From JACNLN01 sp964626495 (lineage in GTDB: Bacteria > Fidelibacterota > Marinisomatia > Marinisomatales > CAZVFT01), in NCBI GenBank assembly GCA_964626495.1, contig CAZVFT010000033.1, positions 1 through 24,445 of the forward strand: DNA of 24,445 nucleotides, read 5' to 3'. The notes beneath the pieces are model-generated. The model did no database searches. It saw nothing but the letters and a program-made list of their open reading frames with translations, and had not been told where the DNA came from. Position numbers and translations under genes: made by a program. Positions 1 through 7,552 of the stretch are shown piece after piece; the stretch's first letter is position 1; every line of letters starts with the position of its first letter.

Positions 1-636
1 TAAATATTCCCATTGTTTATGATATGTGACAATTTCATAACCTTTGAGTGGATTTGCCTTTTCCTCCCACTTGGAAATTTTAACATCCATCATTGATTTG
101 AAACTATCAAAGTTTGTGAAGTACTCATCCCCATTTTCCGGATCAATTTCCGCTAATCTATTTGCAATTGTTTCAGCCATTTTGATACCATTTCGTGGAT
201 CAAGAGTGTAGTGTGGATTTCCGAGTGGATGGATATCACCTTTTGATCGGTCAATCTTTCCAGTCGGAATTTCAAGAAGTTCAATTCCTTCTGAACAATC
301 AAGACAGCCAATTGCGCCGGGTCGGATTTGCGGATTGCGAGCCACATCAATAAGTGGTGGAAGCCAGCCGATTTCAAGTTCCAATCCGTTGAAAACCAAA
401 AGGTCAGTGTCGCTCATTTTGCGAGCGTATGACGGCTTTGCTTGAAGGTAATGAGGATCTTGATAGCCTTTGCAAATTGCTGAAACTTCGACATTCTCTC
501 CGCCAACGGCTTCCGTGATGGAAGCAAGGTCAGGCAGGGTCGCTGCGACTTTTATTTTTTTCGCAAAGGAAATGGTCGGGATGAAAATCATCAACATCAA
601 AATTCCAATCACGATTTGTTTGATTGTTTTATTCAT
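1..636 (-). CDS. znuA: Metal (zinc/manganese) ABC transporter substrate-binding protein, ZnuA-like, C-terminus cut by window edge
   Basis: The frame is open from an ATG at 636 to base 1, giving 212 visible residues with no stop, so the 3' end is outside the window. Residues 1-25 form a signal peptide (Lys-containing start, hydrophobic core, then SFA). The mature part is typical of cluster A-I metal-binding lipoproteins/periplasmic proteins: a DPHY motif (His62), GDIHPLGNPHYTLDP (His136, His142) and TYHKQW (His206). These are the expected metal-coordinating histidines; the fourth ligand, usually Asp or Glu near the C-terminus, would lie beyond the window. The protein would capture Zn2+ or Mn2+ in the periplasm and hand it to an ABC permease/ATPase, probably encoded just outside. 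A strong GGAGG lies 5 bases before the ATG. The His-rich porin upstream on the same strand supports a metal-uptake operon. Zinc versus manganese cannot be decided from sequence. Confidence 0.88.
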   Translation of the reverse strand, partial: MNKTIKQIVIGILMLMIFIPTISFAKKIKVAATLPDLASITEAVGGENVEVSAICKGYQDPHYLQAKPSYARKMSDTDLLVFNGLELEIGWLPPLIDVARNPQIRPGAIGCLDCSEGIELLEIPTGKIDRSKGDIHPLGNPHYTLDPRNGIKMAETIANRLAEIDPENGDEYFTNFDSFKSMMDVKISKWEEKANPLKGYEIVTYHKQWEYL

Positions 637-663
637 TCTTTCCTCCAATTTATTTATCAACTG

Positions 664-745
664 AACCACATAAAGCACAGAGAGTAAAATCAATTTTTCG
701 AAAACTCAACGTTCTCAGAGTCTTTCTGCCTGCAACAGGCAAGTA
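664..745. repeat. Degenerate intercistronic repeat between the porin and znuA-like genes
   Basis: The gap holds a left part reading AACCACATAAAGCACAGAG, in which CAC recurs at a 9-base interval, and a right part with CTCAACGTTCTCAGAG. Together they look like a worn copy of the palindromic 9-base-period repeats found further right in this window. A small perfect hairpin TGCCTG-CAA-CAGGCA lies at 727-741. There is no T-run suggesting a strong terminator, so the two flanking genes may still be co-transcribed. Confidence 0.45.
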
Positions 746-761
746 TGTTTCAAATTCATTT

Positions 762-1838
762 TTAATATTGGTGAGCAGGATGCGATCCGATGGTGAAATT
801 CATCTGTAAATATACCGCAAGGTCGTAATCACCATTTTCAAAATCTGTGTAAACCACTTCCAGCCGCACCGCACTGAATTCACTCGGTACAAAAGCGATT
901 TGAGTTTTGTACTCGTTTGTTTTTTCTTCAATGGCTTGACTAAATCCAACCGATGTCCACCAACGTCGGGCGAATTTGTATTGCAGAATGCTGTAAAATC
1001 CAGCGTGGTTACCACCAGCGTGACTCAAAAACTCATTTTGCCATATGAACGCTTTGCCGTATGCTTCTCTGATGTCTTTCCATTTGAACGTTAAATCAAG
1101 ACCGTATAGTAATAGATTCTCGTCTTCGTCGTGATGTTCTACACCATTTTCGTCGTGATGATGTGGTCCTTCACCTTTTGGTCCATAAAGCACCGAACTT
1201 CCAAATTCAATCGTGGAATTATCTGAGATATCCCACAGATTTGAAAATCTTCCGCCAGCAGCAGGAAAGTTGCTTTTTTTGTCAAAAAGTTCGTTTGCAC
1301 CACCGTCAATCAAAATTCCAAGAATTTCCGAATACCACGGCATCGGCAAGGAATAACTCAACTCAAAACCAACATCAGCCGCAGCGTGATGGCCCAAAAT
1401 TTCTTCTACTCCAACGGGCGCATTGACAAATGGTGTCTGATGAGTGTGAAGTGAATTGTGCTTGCCAAATGGCAGCAAAAATTTCCCAGTCCGAAGCCCA
1501 AATCCACGCGGAAGAGATTGAAAAGTAAGAAATCCTTCTTCAATGTCAATTGACATTCCATGATGGTCTTGTTCGTGTGGAGGATGAAGAGCCATAGTTA
1601 CATCTGCTTTGAAAAACGGGTCAACGATTGAAGTGAATTGTAACTCCATCTCTTGAATTTTGAATCCGTTTGTCTCTTCGTCAGAAATTGGATTGTGTGC
1701 CACTCCAAGAAAAAGTCCATTGGCGCTGATTGCAGGGTTCATCACATTTGATGCGCCTGAAGCAGTTGTGCTCTGACCAAATAGCAATGTCATTGATGTG
1801 CTGATTATAAAAATCGCAAGGGTGCAATATTTCTTCAT
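762..1838 (-). CDS. Histidine-rich outer-membrane beta-barrel (porin-like) protein, probable metal uptake
   Basis: This encodes 358 residues starting at the ATG at 1838. A TTG six bases upstream is also in frame, but AGGAG stands 6 bases before the ATG and would touch the TTG, so the ATG is preferred. Residues 1-27 are a signal peptide. The rest has alternating hydrophobic and aromatic strands, and the protein ends in strand-like sequence as in outer-membrane barrels. Histidine clusters recur: HPPHEQDHH, HTHQTPF, GHHAAAD, a loop GPHHHDENGVEHHDEDEN, SHAGGNHAG and a terminal HPAHQY. These probably bind Zn2+ at the cell surface or in the pore. The position directly upstream of the ZnuA-like gene supports delivery of metal across the outer membrane. 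The family assignment rests on overall pattern, not on a diagnostic motif. Confidence 0.72.
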   Translation of the reverse strand: MKKYCTLAIFIISTSMTLLFGQSTTASGASNVMNPAISANGLFLGVAHNPISDEETNGFKIQEMELQFTSIVDPFFKADVTMALHPPHEQDHHGMSIDIEEGFLTFQSLPRGFGLRTGKFLLPFGKHNSLHTHQTPFVNAPVGVEEILGHHAAADVGFELSYSLPMPWYSEILGILIDGGANELFDKKSNFPAAGGRFSNLWDISDNSTIEFGSSVLYGPKGEGPHHHDENGVEHHDEDENLLLYGLDLTFKWKDIREAYGKAFIWQNEFLSHAGGNHAGFYSILQYKFARRWWTSVGFSQAIEEKTNEYKTQIAFVPSEFSAVRLEVVYTDFENGDYDLAVYLQMNFTIGSHPAHQY

Positions 1839-1910
1839 ATACAACTCCTATTAATTGGTATTTACCTGCTAAGAAAAGCAGATAATAAAGACTGTACTAT
1901 GAGGTATGAG

Positions 1911-2246
1911 TTAGCAGGAAGGAGGTGCTCGGGAAGGTGGGAGTAAAGAAGAAAACAGTTGTGGCAGGGAAATATAAGGGACTGCAATAAATGATTGAAC
2001 AGGCTGAAATGAGGATGTCTCTTGAAGGTGCTGATATAGAAAATTGTTTGTCCACACCTGACACCAATCGTGATTTACATTTGGATTCTGATGATGAGGA
2101 TCATCACAGTTTTCATTACAGAAGCTGATCCCTACATCACTAATCCAGCCGTGAAAATGAACATAATGAATAGTGTGGAAAATTGGGCTTAAGAAAACCC
2201 ACGATATTATTATGAAAGATAAGAACTTTTTGATAGAAACACTCAT
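1911..2246 (-). CDS. Small His/Cys-rich exported protein of unknown family
   Basis: This encodes 111 residues. An N-terminal hydrophobic stretch (about residues 5-25) looks like a signal peptide or membrane anchor. It is followed by a metal-ligand-rich segment with FHTIHYVHFHGW, FCNENCDDPHH and NHDWC, and then a Pro/Ser/Leu-rich tail ending in Cys. The start codon overlaps the stop of the Trm112-like gene upstream (ATGA, 2243-2246), so the two are translationally coupled. Position and residue content suggest a periplasmic metal-binding accessory of the uptake operon. I recognise no family; small DUF2946-like proteins near metal transporters have a similar make-up, but no match can be claimed. 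Confidence 0.6.
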   Translation of the reverse strand: MSVSIKKFLSFIIISWVFLSPIFHTIHYVHFHGWISDVGISFCNENCDDPHHQNPNVNHDWCQVWTNNFLYQHLQETSSFQPVQSFIAVPYISLPQLFSSLLPPSRAPPSC

Positions 2247-2503
2247 TTTACCGAAGTCATGTCAATGGCTTCATCAATGAGCATAATAGGTATGTCATCT
2301 CTGATGGCATAAAGGTATTTCCCGTCTTCCCTGAGAAGTCCGCCTTGAATGTGATCCGTTTCGTTTTCCCCACTCCGTTTTTTCCCGTTACCTTTATCAA
2401 TAGAAGCATTAATCCTTTGGACTTCTTCTTCTGAAATTAGATGAACATCCTCTTTTGTTTCAGGACAACACAATATATCTAAAAGTTCTTGATTGACTGC
2501 CAT
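2243..2503 (-). CDS. Trm112-like / YcaR-type small protein
   Basis: This 86-residue protein opens with LLDILCCPETKEDV and closes with YAIRDDIPIMLIDEAIDM, the two conserved ends of the Trm112p/UPF0434 family (usual bacterial length 55-90). Between them is a charged insert of about 35 residues. Family members carry a zinc-ribbon-like fold and partner with methyltransferases; the bacterial role is poorly known. Only one Cys pair (residues 12-13) is visible, so a full four-Cys zinc site is not present. GCAGGAG stands 5 bases before the ATG. It appears to be the first gene of the metal-uptake operon, divergent from the PAP2 gene, and overlaps the next gene by 4 bases. Confidence 0.75.
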   Translation of the reverse strand: MAVNQELLDILCCPETKEDVHLISEEEVQRINASIDKGNGKKRSGENETDHIQGGLLREDGKYLYAIRDDIPIMLIDEAIDMTSVK

Positions 2504-2601
2504 ATTTTCTCCTGCTTTAATACAAATTTACAAACCTTATGAAATCCAAACAAAGAATCATTGTCTTTGAATCCATTGTAATACATTCTATTTTCCCCTT
2601 G

Positions 2602-3177
2602 ATGATAGACTTTGTCAAACAACTGGATCTTGCTCTGTTCCATTGGATTAATGGCACTCTTTCAAATCCTGTATTGGACGCTATCATACCCATCATAACC
2701 GAAGAACATATCATAGCTATTCCTCTTTTATGTGTCTGGTTAGGATTAATGATTTTTGGTAGAAAGCGAGGTCGAATTGCTGGTTTGATACTTCTTATTG
2801 GAGTGGGACTTACGGATTATATTTCAGCACAGATGATAAAACCGTGGGTCGGTAGAATTCGACCATCCCACGAATTAGGCGATGCAGTCAATCTTCTTAT
2901 GGGAAAGGGAGGTAAGTTTGGTTTTCCTTCAAACCACGCCGCAAATACATTCATAACTGCTGCTATTCTGGGGTATTTTTATCATAAATTGAAGCCTACT
3001 TTATTCCTCATTGCAACCTTTGTAGCATTTTCCCGCATTTATGCTGGAGTACATTATCCTTTAGACGTTGCAGGAGGCGCCCTTTTGGGTTATCTCTTTG
3101 GTCAGGTAATATTGTTCATCTGGTTTCTCATCCAGACCCGAGAAATAAAAAAAGAGCGCAGGTGGATTATATATTAA
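2602..3177 (+). CDS. PAP2-superfamily membrane phosphatase (undecaprenyl-diphosphatase-like)
   Basis: This encodes 191 residues from the chosen start, where MIDFVKQLDLALFHWING matches the usual start of bacterial PAP2 proteins. An in-frame ATG at 2539 would add 21 residues but leave only 35 bases for both divergent promoters. Neither start has a clear ribosome-binding site. The three phosphatase motifs are complete: K80-x6-RP (KPWVGRIRP), PSNH (109-112), and SR-x5-H-x3-D at 144-155 with His151 and Asp155. Five or six hydrophobic segments make it an inner-membrane protein with a periplasmic active site. It probably hydrolyses a lipid pyrophosphate such as undecaprenyl pyrophosphate or a phosphatidate-type lipid; the exact substrate cannot be read from sequence. 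It is the only plus-strand gene in the first 6 kb. Confidence 0.88.
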   Translation: MIDFVKQLDLALFHWINGTLSNPVLDAIIPIITEEHIIAIPLLCVWLGLMIFGRKRGRIAGLILLIGVGLTDYISAQMIKPWVGRIRPSHELGDAVNLLMGKGGKFGFPSNHAANTFITAAILGYFYHKLKPTLFLIATFVAFSRIYAGVHYPLDVAGGALLGYLFGQVILFIWFLIQTREIKKERRWIIY

Positions 3178-3179
3178 AA

Positions 3180-3220
3180 ACTGGTATTATCCCTCGTTTA
3201 TGATGAGGTATTATACCAGT
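3180..3220 (-). terminator. Intrinsic terminator after the zinc-ribbon/DUF3467 operon
   Basis: A hairpin with 16-base arms (14 of 16 positions pair) starts ACTGGTATTAT and ends ATTATACCAGT, with a loop of about 9 bases. On the minus strand it is followed directly by TTTTTAATATA, so it should terminate the DUF3467 transcript. It lies in the convergent gap with the PAP2 gene and may also slow plus-strand transcription, although no T-run follows on that side. Confidence 0.75.
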
Positions 3221-3245
3221 ATCGAAATTAGATTTATCAGGATAA

Positions 3246-3569
3246 TTAGTTAGGCAGCACGTCGTCAGGGGGTTTCATTCCAAAATCTGAGAAAGATTTT
3301 CTCTCCTGTGTCTTTATTTCACCGTGCTTACTTTCATACCGAGTAATGTTGTCATTAAGGGCTTTTAGAAAAGCCTTTACATGAGGTGGAGCCATAACAA
3401 TTCTACTGTTTACCTTTGCTTTTGGTACCCCGGGTAAAATTCGTGTAAAATCCAAGATAAATTCAGCAGGGGAATGAGTAATAACCACAAAATTGGCGTA
3501 TTCTCCGCTTCCAACATCATCATCAATTTGAATATTTATCTGTTGACTTTTTTTTACTTTTTCCTTCAT
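3246..3569 (-). CDS. DUF3467 family protein
   Basis: This encodes 107 residues. The core INIQIDDDVGSGEYANFVVI, then HSPAEFILDFTRILPGVPKA and SRIVMAPPHVKAFLKALNDNI, is the signature of DUF3467, a small cytoplasmic family without known function. The length is as expected, with a short Lys/Gln start and a polar tail. Its ATG overlaps the stop codon of the zinc-ribbon gene (ATGA, 3566-3569), so the two products are coupled and may work together. The hairpin at 3180-3220 ends the operon. Confidence 0.85.
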   Translation of the reverse strand: MKEKVKKSQQINIQIDDDVGSGEYANFVVITHSPAEFILDFTRILPGVPKAKVNSRIVMAPPHVKAFLKALNDNITRYESKHGEIKTQERKSFSDFGMKPPDDVLPN

Positions 3570-3967
3570 TTCTTTTTTTCCTCTTCTTCACGTCGATTAA
3601 ATTCTTCCCAATCTTCCTCTAAACCATCCCACTCATCAACGGGAGGACCCTCTTTTTGTTGTTCCAAAGCTATCTGTTCTATTTCGTCTTCAAACAGGGA
3701 AAAACTTTCTTTCTTCTTCTCATAATCCTGAGGGTTTACTTCCTCCTCGTCAGAAGGTTCAAGTCGTTCAATCTCATCTTTGTAGAGTTTCAGATCAAAA
3801 AAATCAATATCACTCACAATTCCATTGGCAATGAGATACTCAATAAAATGCAGGTATTTTGTGTTCTTAAGATCTGTTCTACAGTGTGGACAGACTAGAG
3901 ATTCCCGTAACTGACTCTCTTCGAGAGGCACTCGGCATTCTGGGCAAATGATCCCTTCTAATATCAT
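3566..3967 (-). CDS. Zinc-ribbon protein with long acidic coiled tail
   Basis: This encodes 133 residues. The N-terminus carries a rubredoxin-like zinc ribbon, CPEC at about 8-11 and CPHC at about 26-29. Residues 40-65 form a compact segment (HFIEYLIANGIV...). The last 65 residues are rich in Glu, Asp and Lys and end in RREEEEKKK, probably helical. The function is not recognised; the fold suggests protein or nucleic-acid contacts. It is the first gene of a two-gene operon with the DUF3467 gene, and a promoter matches at 4001-4029. A run of A bases in the last codons (AAAAAAG) precedes the overlapping ATG of the next gene. Confidence 0.72.
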   Translation of the reverse strand: MILEGIICPECRVPLEESQLRESLVCPHCRTDLKNTKYLHFIEYLIANGIVSDIDFFDLKLYKDEIERLEPSDEEEVNPQDYEKKKESFSLFEDEIEQIALEQQKEGPPVDEWDGLEEDWEEFNRREEEEKKK

Positions 3968-4000
3968 TTTATATCTATAACTCCCTAAATTCGGAGCGTA

Positions 4001-4029
4001 AATATAAACGGAGTCATCACATACGTCAA
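4001..4029 (-). promoter_or_regulatory. Sigma70-type promoter for the zinc-ribbon/DUF3467 operon
   Basis: On the minus strand TTGACG (4024-4029) and TATATT (4001-4006) are separated by 17 bases, 33 bases upstream of the start codon. GGGAG lies between the promoter and the ATG. This is one of the two best promoter matches in the window. Confidence 0.65.
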
Positions 4030-4069
4030 CAATAATCTTTTTTGATTATATTTTTTCTATACGATAAAT

Positions 4070-4241
4070 GAGTGGACTCAAGAAACCGCTAATCAGTCAA
4101 AAGCCTGACAGGTTTATTCTAATTCTCGCCTGTCTGCCGAAACGAAGTGTAGGTACGGCTAATGCAATAAGTTTATCTTCAACGATATATGAAGTTAATA
4201 ATCTCATACTTTTGTAAAAACACCTTTTCGGAGTGGACTCA
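4070..4241. repeat. 150-base non-coding segment flanked by an 11-base direct repeat
   Basis: GAGTGGACTCA occurs at 4070-4080 and again at 4231-4241. The first copy is part of a near-perfect palindrome TGAGT-GG-ACTCA. Between the copies there is no gene, but a GACAGG...CCTGTC inverted pair sits near 4106-4134. The segment separates the end of the GlmU-like gene from the promoter of the zinc-ribbon operon. The copies could be a target-site duplication of a lost or small insertion, or paired operator sites. The whole gap (3968-4248) is 281 bases. Confidence 0.5.
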
Positions 4242-4248
4242 TAAATAT

Positions 4249-5460
4249 TTACGATTTTTCGAAAATTTGTCTATACAATAATTCTTCGCTTAAAGAAAAT
4301 ACTTGTTCCCGTCTTTCTTTAACAATCCTTGCTGTTTCCACAAATTTGTTGAAAAGATGTCGCCGTATTTTCCTATTTACTACCCATGCGAACGGCGGAA
4401 TGTTTTTAGGAGGAAAACCATATCCCACGATATTAGAGGCAGGTCCCACAGATGTTCCCGTATTAAACATCGTATTGATACCTGTCTTTGAATGGTCTCC
4501 CATAAATAAACCCACAAATTTTGACCCAGTGTCAACATTTTTCCCATTCACAAAAACAGAAATATTCGAATAATTATTTTTAAGATCGCTGTTATTTGTA
4601 TCAGCTCCAAGATTGACCCACTCGCCAATGTAAGCATGACCAATAAAACCGTCATGCTGTTTATTGCTCCAGCCCTGAAAAATAGATGCTTCAACTTCCC
4701 CGCCAATCTTGCACCCCGGTCCAATAGCAGTCCCTCCATATATTCTCGCTCCCGCTTTGATCACACAGCCATCCCCAATATAAAGAGGTCCCTGCAAGTA
4801 GCTATTGGAAAGAATGGTCACGTTTTCACCAATGATAATTGGACCGTTTTCAGAATCCAGAACGGTGCCTGCTTTTATTTTGCTTCGTTTGCCAATATAA
4901 GCATTTTTCTCATTCACAATGTGAGCACCATCATCCACATTACCAAAACACATCCCCAGATCAAAAAGGACGCTATCCTCTTCAAGAACTTTCTCATTCA
5001 AATGGATGCATTCCCAGAGATATTCCAGGGTTTGGACAGAAATCTCCTTCTCAAGCAAAGATAAATCAGGATTGACGAGTACGGGACCACCTTGTTCCAG
5101 CCATTCTGATCCCGTCTTGGCATCAAGGTGAGCTCCGACAACAGTTCCATTGGAAATAAAAAGATGACCGGAGGAATTCATAATTGACATTATCATTTCT
5201 CTATTCCAATAGGTACTTCCATCAAGCCAGATTCCTGATTTGACTTCTGCAGGATTCACCCTGATTCCGGGATATTTCTCCTCTACTACTTCCTTCATTT
5301 CTTCCCTGACGAAAAAAACAATTTGTTCATCAGGGAATAGATATTTCACCCTTTCAAAATAGGTAAATGCCCCACACCGTACTTCAAAAGTTGGACGGGT
5401 AAGGGTAATGGGCTCGAGATTTAAAGCTCTCTGTCGATTTTCAAAAATGTGTATGTTCAT
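4249..5460 (-). CDS. GlmU-like putative sugar nucleotidyltransferase with left-handed beta-helix domain
   Basis: This encodes 403 residues. The N-terminal half (1-170) resembles the GlmU-family proteins common in Bacteroidota and relatives, starting MNIHIFENRQRALNLEPITL and continuing TRPTFEVRCGAFTYFERV. The classical nucleotide-binding loop GxGTRM of sugar-nucleotide pyrophosphorylases is missing. From about residue 185 to 345, hexapeptide turns (IGKRSKI, IIIGENV, YIGDGCVIKAGARI, IGPGCKIGG) form a left-handed parallel beta-helix, as in N-acetyltransferases. The name sugar nucleotidyltransferase is therefore by family only; catalysis is unproven. Its ATG overlaps the stop of the GT9-like gene (ATGA, 5457-5460), so the two proteins are coupled and may act in cell-surface sugar assembly. 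Confidence 0.78.
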   Translation of the reverse strand: MNIHIFENRQRALNLEPITLTRPTFEVRCGAFTYFERVKYLFPDEQIVFFVREEMKEVVEEKYPGIRVNPAEVKSGIWLDGSTYWNREMIMSIMNSSGHLFISNGTVVGAHLDAKTGSEWLEQGGPVLVNPDLSLLEKEISVQTLEYLWECIHLNEKVLEEDSVLFDLGMCFGNVDDGAHIVNEKNAYIGKRSKIKAGTVLDSENGPIIIGENVTILSNSYLQGPLYIGDGCVIKAGARIYGGTAIGPGCKIGGEVEASIFQGWSNKQHDGFIGHAYIGEWVNLGADTNNSDLKNNYSNISVFVNGKNVDTGSKFVGLFMGDHSKTGINTMFNTGTSVGPASNIVGYGFPPKNIPPFAWVVNRKIRRHLFNKFVETARIVKERREQVFSLSEELLYRQIFEKS

Positions 5461-5993
5461 ATGCCTAATAGTTTTTGTATTTTTTGATATCCTTTTTCGA
5501 TAAAATCGTTCCGTTTTTTATCTATGATTATGTTAAAGAAATATTCGGAGAATTCACTTGAAAACCCTATACGAAGGGGGGCATTTGAAAAATATGTTAG
5601 ATAGGCAGTGGGTAGTTTAAACTCAGGATGCATATCTACAACAGCATCAAATCGTTTCGAAAGTACTCTCTTTAAAAATTCCTTTCGGGGAAGTTGAAAC
5701 AAGCTAATTTCACTATGTATATTGTAGGTTTTTACATTGTTTCGAAAAACGTTTTTATAAGTATGATAAAGTCTGTTTTCCATCAAAAAATGTAAATCCA
5801 CCTTATTATTTTTATATAGTGATTTCAAAAAATATCTGGCAGTTCGAGAATTCTCATGTCCTTCCGGTACAATAATGAGGGCATTTTTTACTCCAGACCC
5901 CTCTTTTTTAATTGCTAATAAATGCTCTGAGGTTTTTAACCTTCTTGTGATCTTCAACCACCAGATGGTAAGAAGTAGTTTATACCGTTTCAT
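5457..5993 (-). CDS. Small GT9/heptosyltransferase-like protein (half-length)
   Basis: This encodes 178 residues. A basic N-terminus is followed by NALIIVPEGHENSRTARYFLKSL and later RFDAVVDMHPEFKLPTAYLTYFSNAPLRIGFSSE. The latter resembles the N-terminal Rossmann half of glycosyltransferase family 9 (the stretch reading D-x-H then NAPLRIGF). The C-terminal sugar-nucleotide-binding half of GT9 is absent, so this is either a stand-alone family (possibly a DUF6913-like protein) or a reduced enzyme without activity. It overlaps the GlmU-like gene by 4 bases. The start codon lies 56 bases from the divergent biotin carboxylase start, so the intervening AT-rich sequence must hold both promoters. Confidence 0.62.
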   Translation of the reverse strand: MKRYKLLLTIWWLKITRRLKTSEHLLAIKKEGSGVKNALIIVPEGHENSRTARYFLKSLYKNNKVDLHFLMENRLYHTYKNVFRNNVKTYNIHSEISLFQLPRKEFLKRVLSKRFDAVVDMHPEFKLPTAYLTYFSNAPLRIGFSSEFSEYFFNIIIDKKRNDFIEKGYQKIQKLLGI

Positions 5994-6049
5994 CGTTATT
6001 AATATAGGACTTTTATGGATAAATTAAATATGTTATTTTTATTTTAACA

Positions 6050-7552
6050 ATGAAGAAGATTTTGATAGCAAATCGTGGTGAAATCGCTGTGCGGATTATC
6101 CGCACCTGCCACGAAATGGGGATCCAAACCGTCGCTGTCTACTCAGATGTAGATCGTCAATCTCCCCATGTTCTTATGTCAACGGAAGCTTACCCAATCG
6201 GATCGGCTCCATCCACCGACAGTTACTTACGCATAGACAAACTGATCGAATCGGCAAAAGTTTCAGGAGCAGAAGGTATTCACCCGGGGTACGGTTTTTT
6301 ATCCGAAAATCCGAAATTTGCGCAAGCTGTTATCGATGCTAATTTGATATGGATTGGCCCTCCCGTTGATGCTATGATCAACCTTGGTGATAAAGTAAAA
6401 GCCCGTCAGACAGCAAAGAGGGCTCATGTTCCTGTATCCCCGGGTTCTGAATCAGAGGTCACGGATGAAAAGGTAGCAAAAAAGATAGCATCCTCCATAG
6501 GATACCCCATTCTTCTTAAAGCTGTAGGTGGCGGAGGTGGAAAGGGAATGCGAATCGTAAATAAACCGGCGGAGCTTTCTTCTTCACTTGAACGGGCAAT
6601 GTCTGAAGCAGGGGCCTCATTCTCTGACTCTCGCATATTCATTGAAAAATACCTGCCCAATCCCCGTCATATTGAGATCCAGTTTATGGCTGATGCCCAC
6701 GGAAATGTGGCAGCTTTCACAGAGCGAGAATGTTCCGTCCAAAGGCGATATCAGAAGCTCATTGAGGAGTCACCGTCCTCCTTCATCTCGCGTAGTCTCT
6801 GGAAGAAAATGGCAGAATGTGCCAGAAAAATTGTTGCTGAATCTGGTTATGTGGGAGCCGGAACTGTTGAATATCTTGTGGATGAAAATAAAAACTTTTA
6901 CTTCCTTGAGATGAATACACGCCTTCAGGTTGAACACCCTGTAACGGAGATGATTTGTGGATTTGATATTGTTCGGGAACAGATTCGCGTGGCATCAGAT
7001 AAAAAGTTGTCTCTTGATGAAGAATACATTAGTCACAGAGGACATGCCGTCGAATGCCGTATTTATGCTGAGAATGGATTTGATAACTTTATCCCCAGTA
7101 CAGGAACCATACAGGAGCTGCATCTTCCCGATGGCTTTGGAGTTCGGTTCGACCACGGTATCCGGATGGGACAGGAAATTACTCCTCACTATGATCCTCT
7201 TCTCGGCAAACTTGTCGCATGGGGAAACTCGCGCAAAGATTCCCTCAATCGAATGAAACGGGCTTTGAAAGAATGCCATATTGTTGGTATAGAAACGACC
7301 ATTCCATTCTGCATTGCCGTTATTTCCAATAGACAGTTTCAAACCGGAAATTATAATACCCACTTCATCGAAAAATCTTTTGATGAACTGCTCAGATTTA
7401 AACAAGATAATATGGGCATTGAAAGAGAACTTGCATGTGCTGTCGCCGGGATTCACACCACCAACATGATACCAGAACCCACCAGCACAAATAGAAAAAA
7501 AACAGAAGCCTCATTGTGGAAATTAATTGGTAGAAAGGAAGAGTTGTCTTGA
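6050..7552 (+). CDS. accC: Acetyl-/propionyl-CoA carboxylase, biotin carboxylase subunit
   Basis: This encodes 500 residues, close to stand-alone AccC/PccA biotin carboxylase subunits. The N-terminal domain starts KKILIANRGEIAVRIIRTC, and HPGYGFLSEN lies at 78-87. ATP-grasp features include the Gly loop GGGGGKGMR (160-168), RECSVQRRYQKLIEE (226-240) and EMNTRLQVEHPVTE (287-300), which carry the ATP-, bicarbonate- and biotin-binding residues. It carboxylates biotin with ATP and bicarbonate in the cytoplasm. The biotin carrier gene overlaps by 4 bases, and the mutase downstream points to propionyl-CoA as the likely final substrate. The carboxyltransferase subunit is not nearby. No Shine-Dalgarno is visible; the 50 bases before the ATG are very AT-rich. 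Confidence 0.93.
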   Translation: MKKILIANRGEIAVRIIRTCHEMGIQTVAVYSDVDRQSPHVLMSTEAYPIGSAPSTDSYLRIDKLIESAKVSGAEGIHPGYGFLSENPKFAQAVIDANLIWIGPPVDAMINLGDKVKARQTAKRAHVPVSPGSESEVTDEKVAKKIASSIGYPILLKAVGGGGGKGMRIVNKPAELSSSLERAMSEAGASFSDSRIFIEKYLPNPRHIEIQFMADAHGNVAAFTERECSVQRRYQKLIEESPSSFISRSLWKKMAECARKIVAESGYVGAGTVEYLVDENKNFYFLEMNTRLQVEHPVTEMICGFDIVREQIRVASDKKLSLDEEYISHRGHAVECRIYAENGFDNFIPSTGTIQELHLPDGFGVRFDHGIRMGQEITPHYDPLLGKLVAWGNSRKDSLNRMKRALKECHIVGIETTIPFCIAVISNRQFQTGNYNTHFIEKSFDELLRFKQDNMGIERELACAVAGIHTTNMIPEPTSTNRKKTEASLWKLIGRKEELS

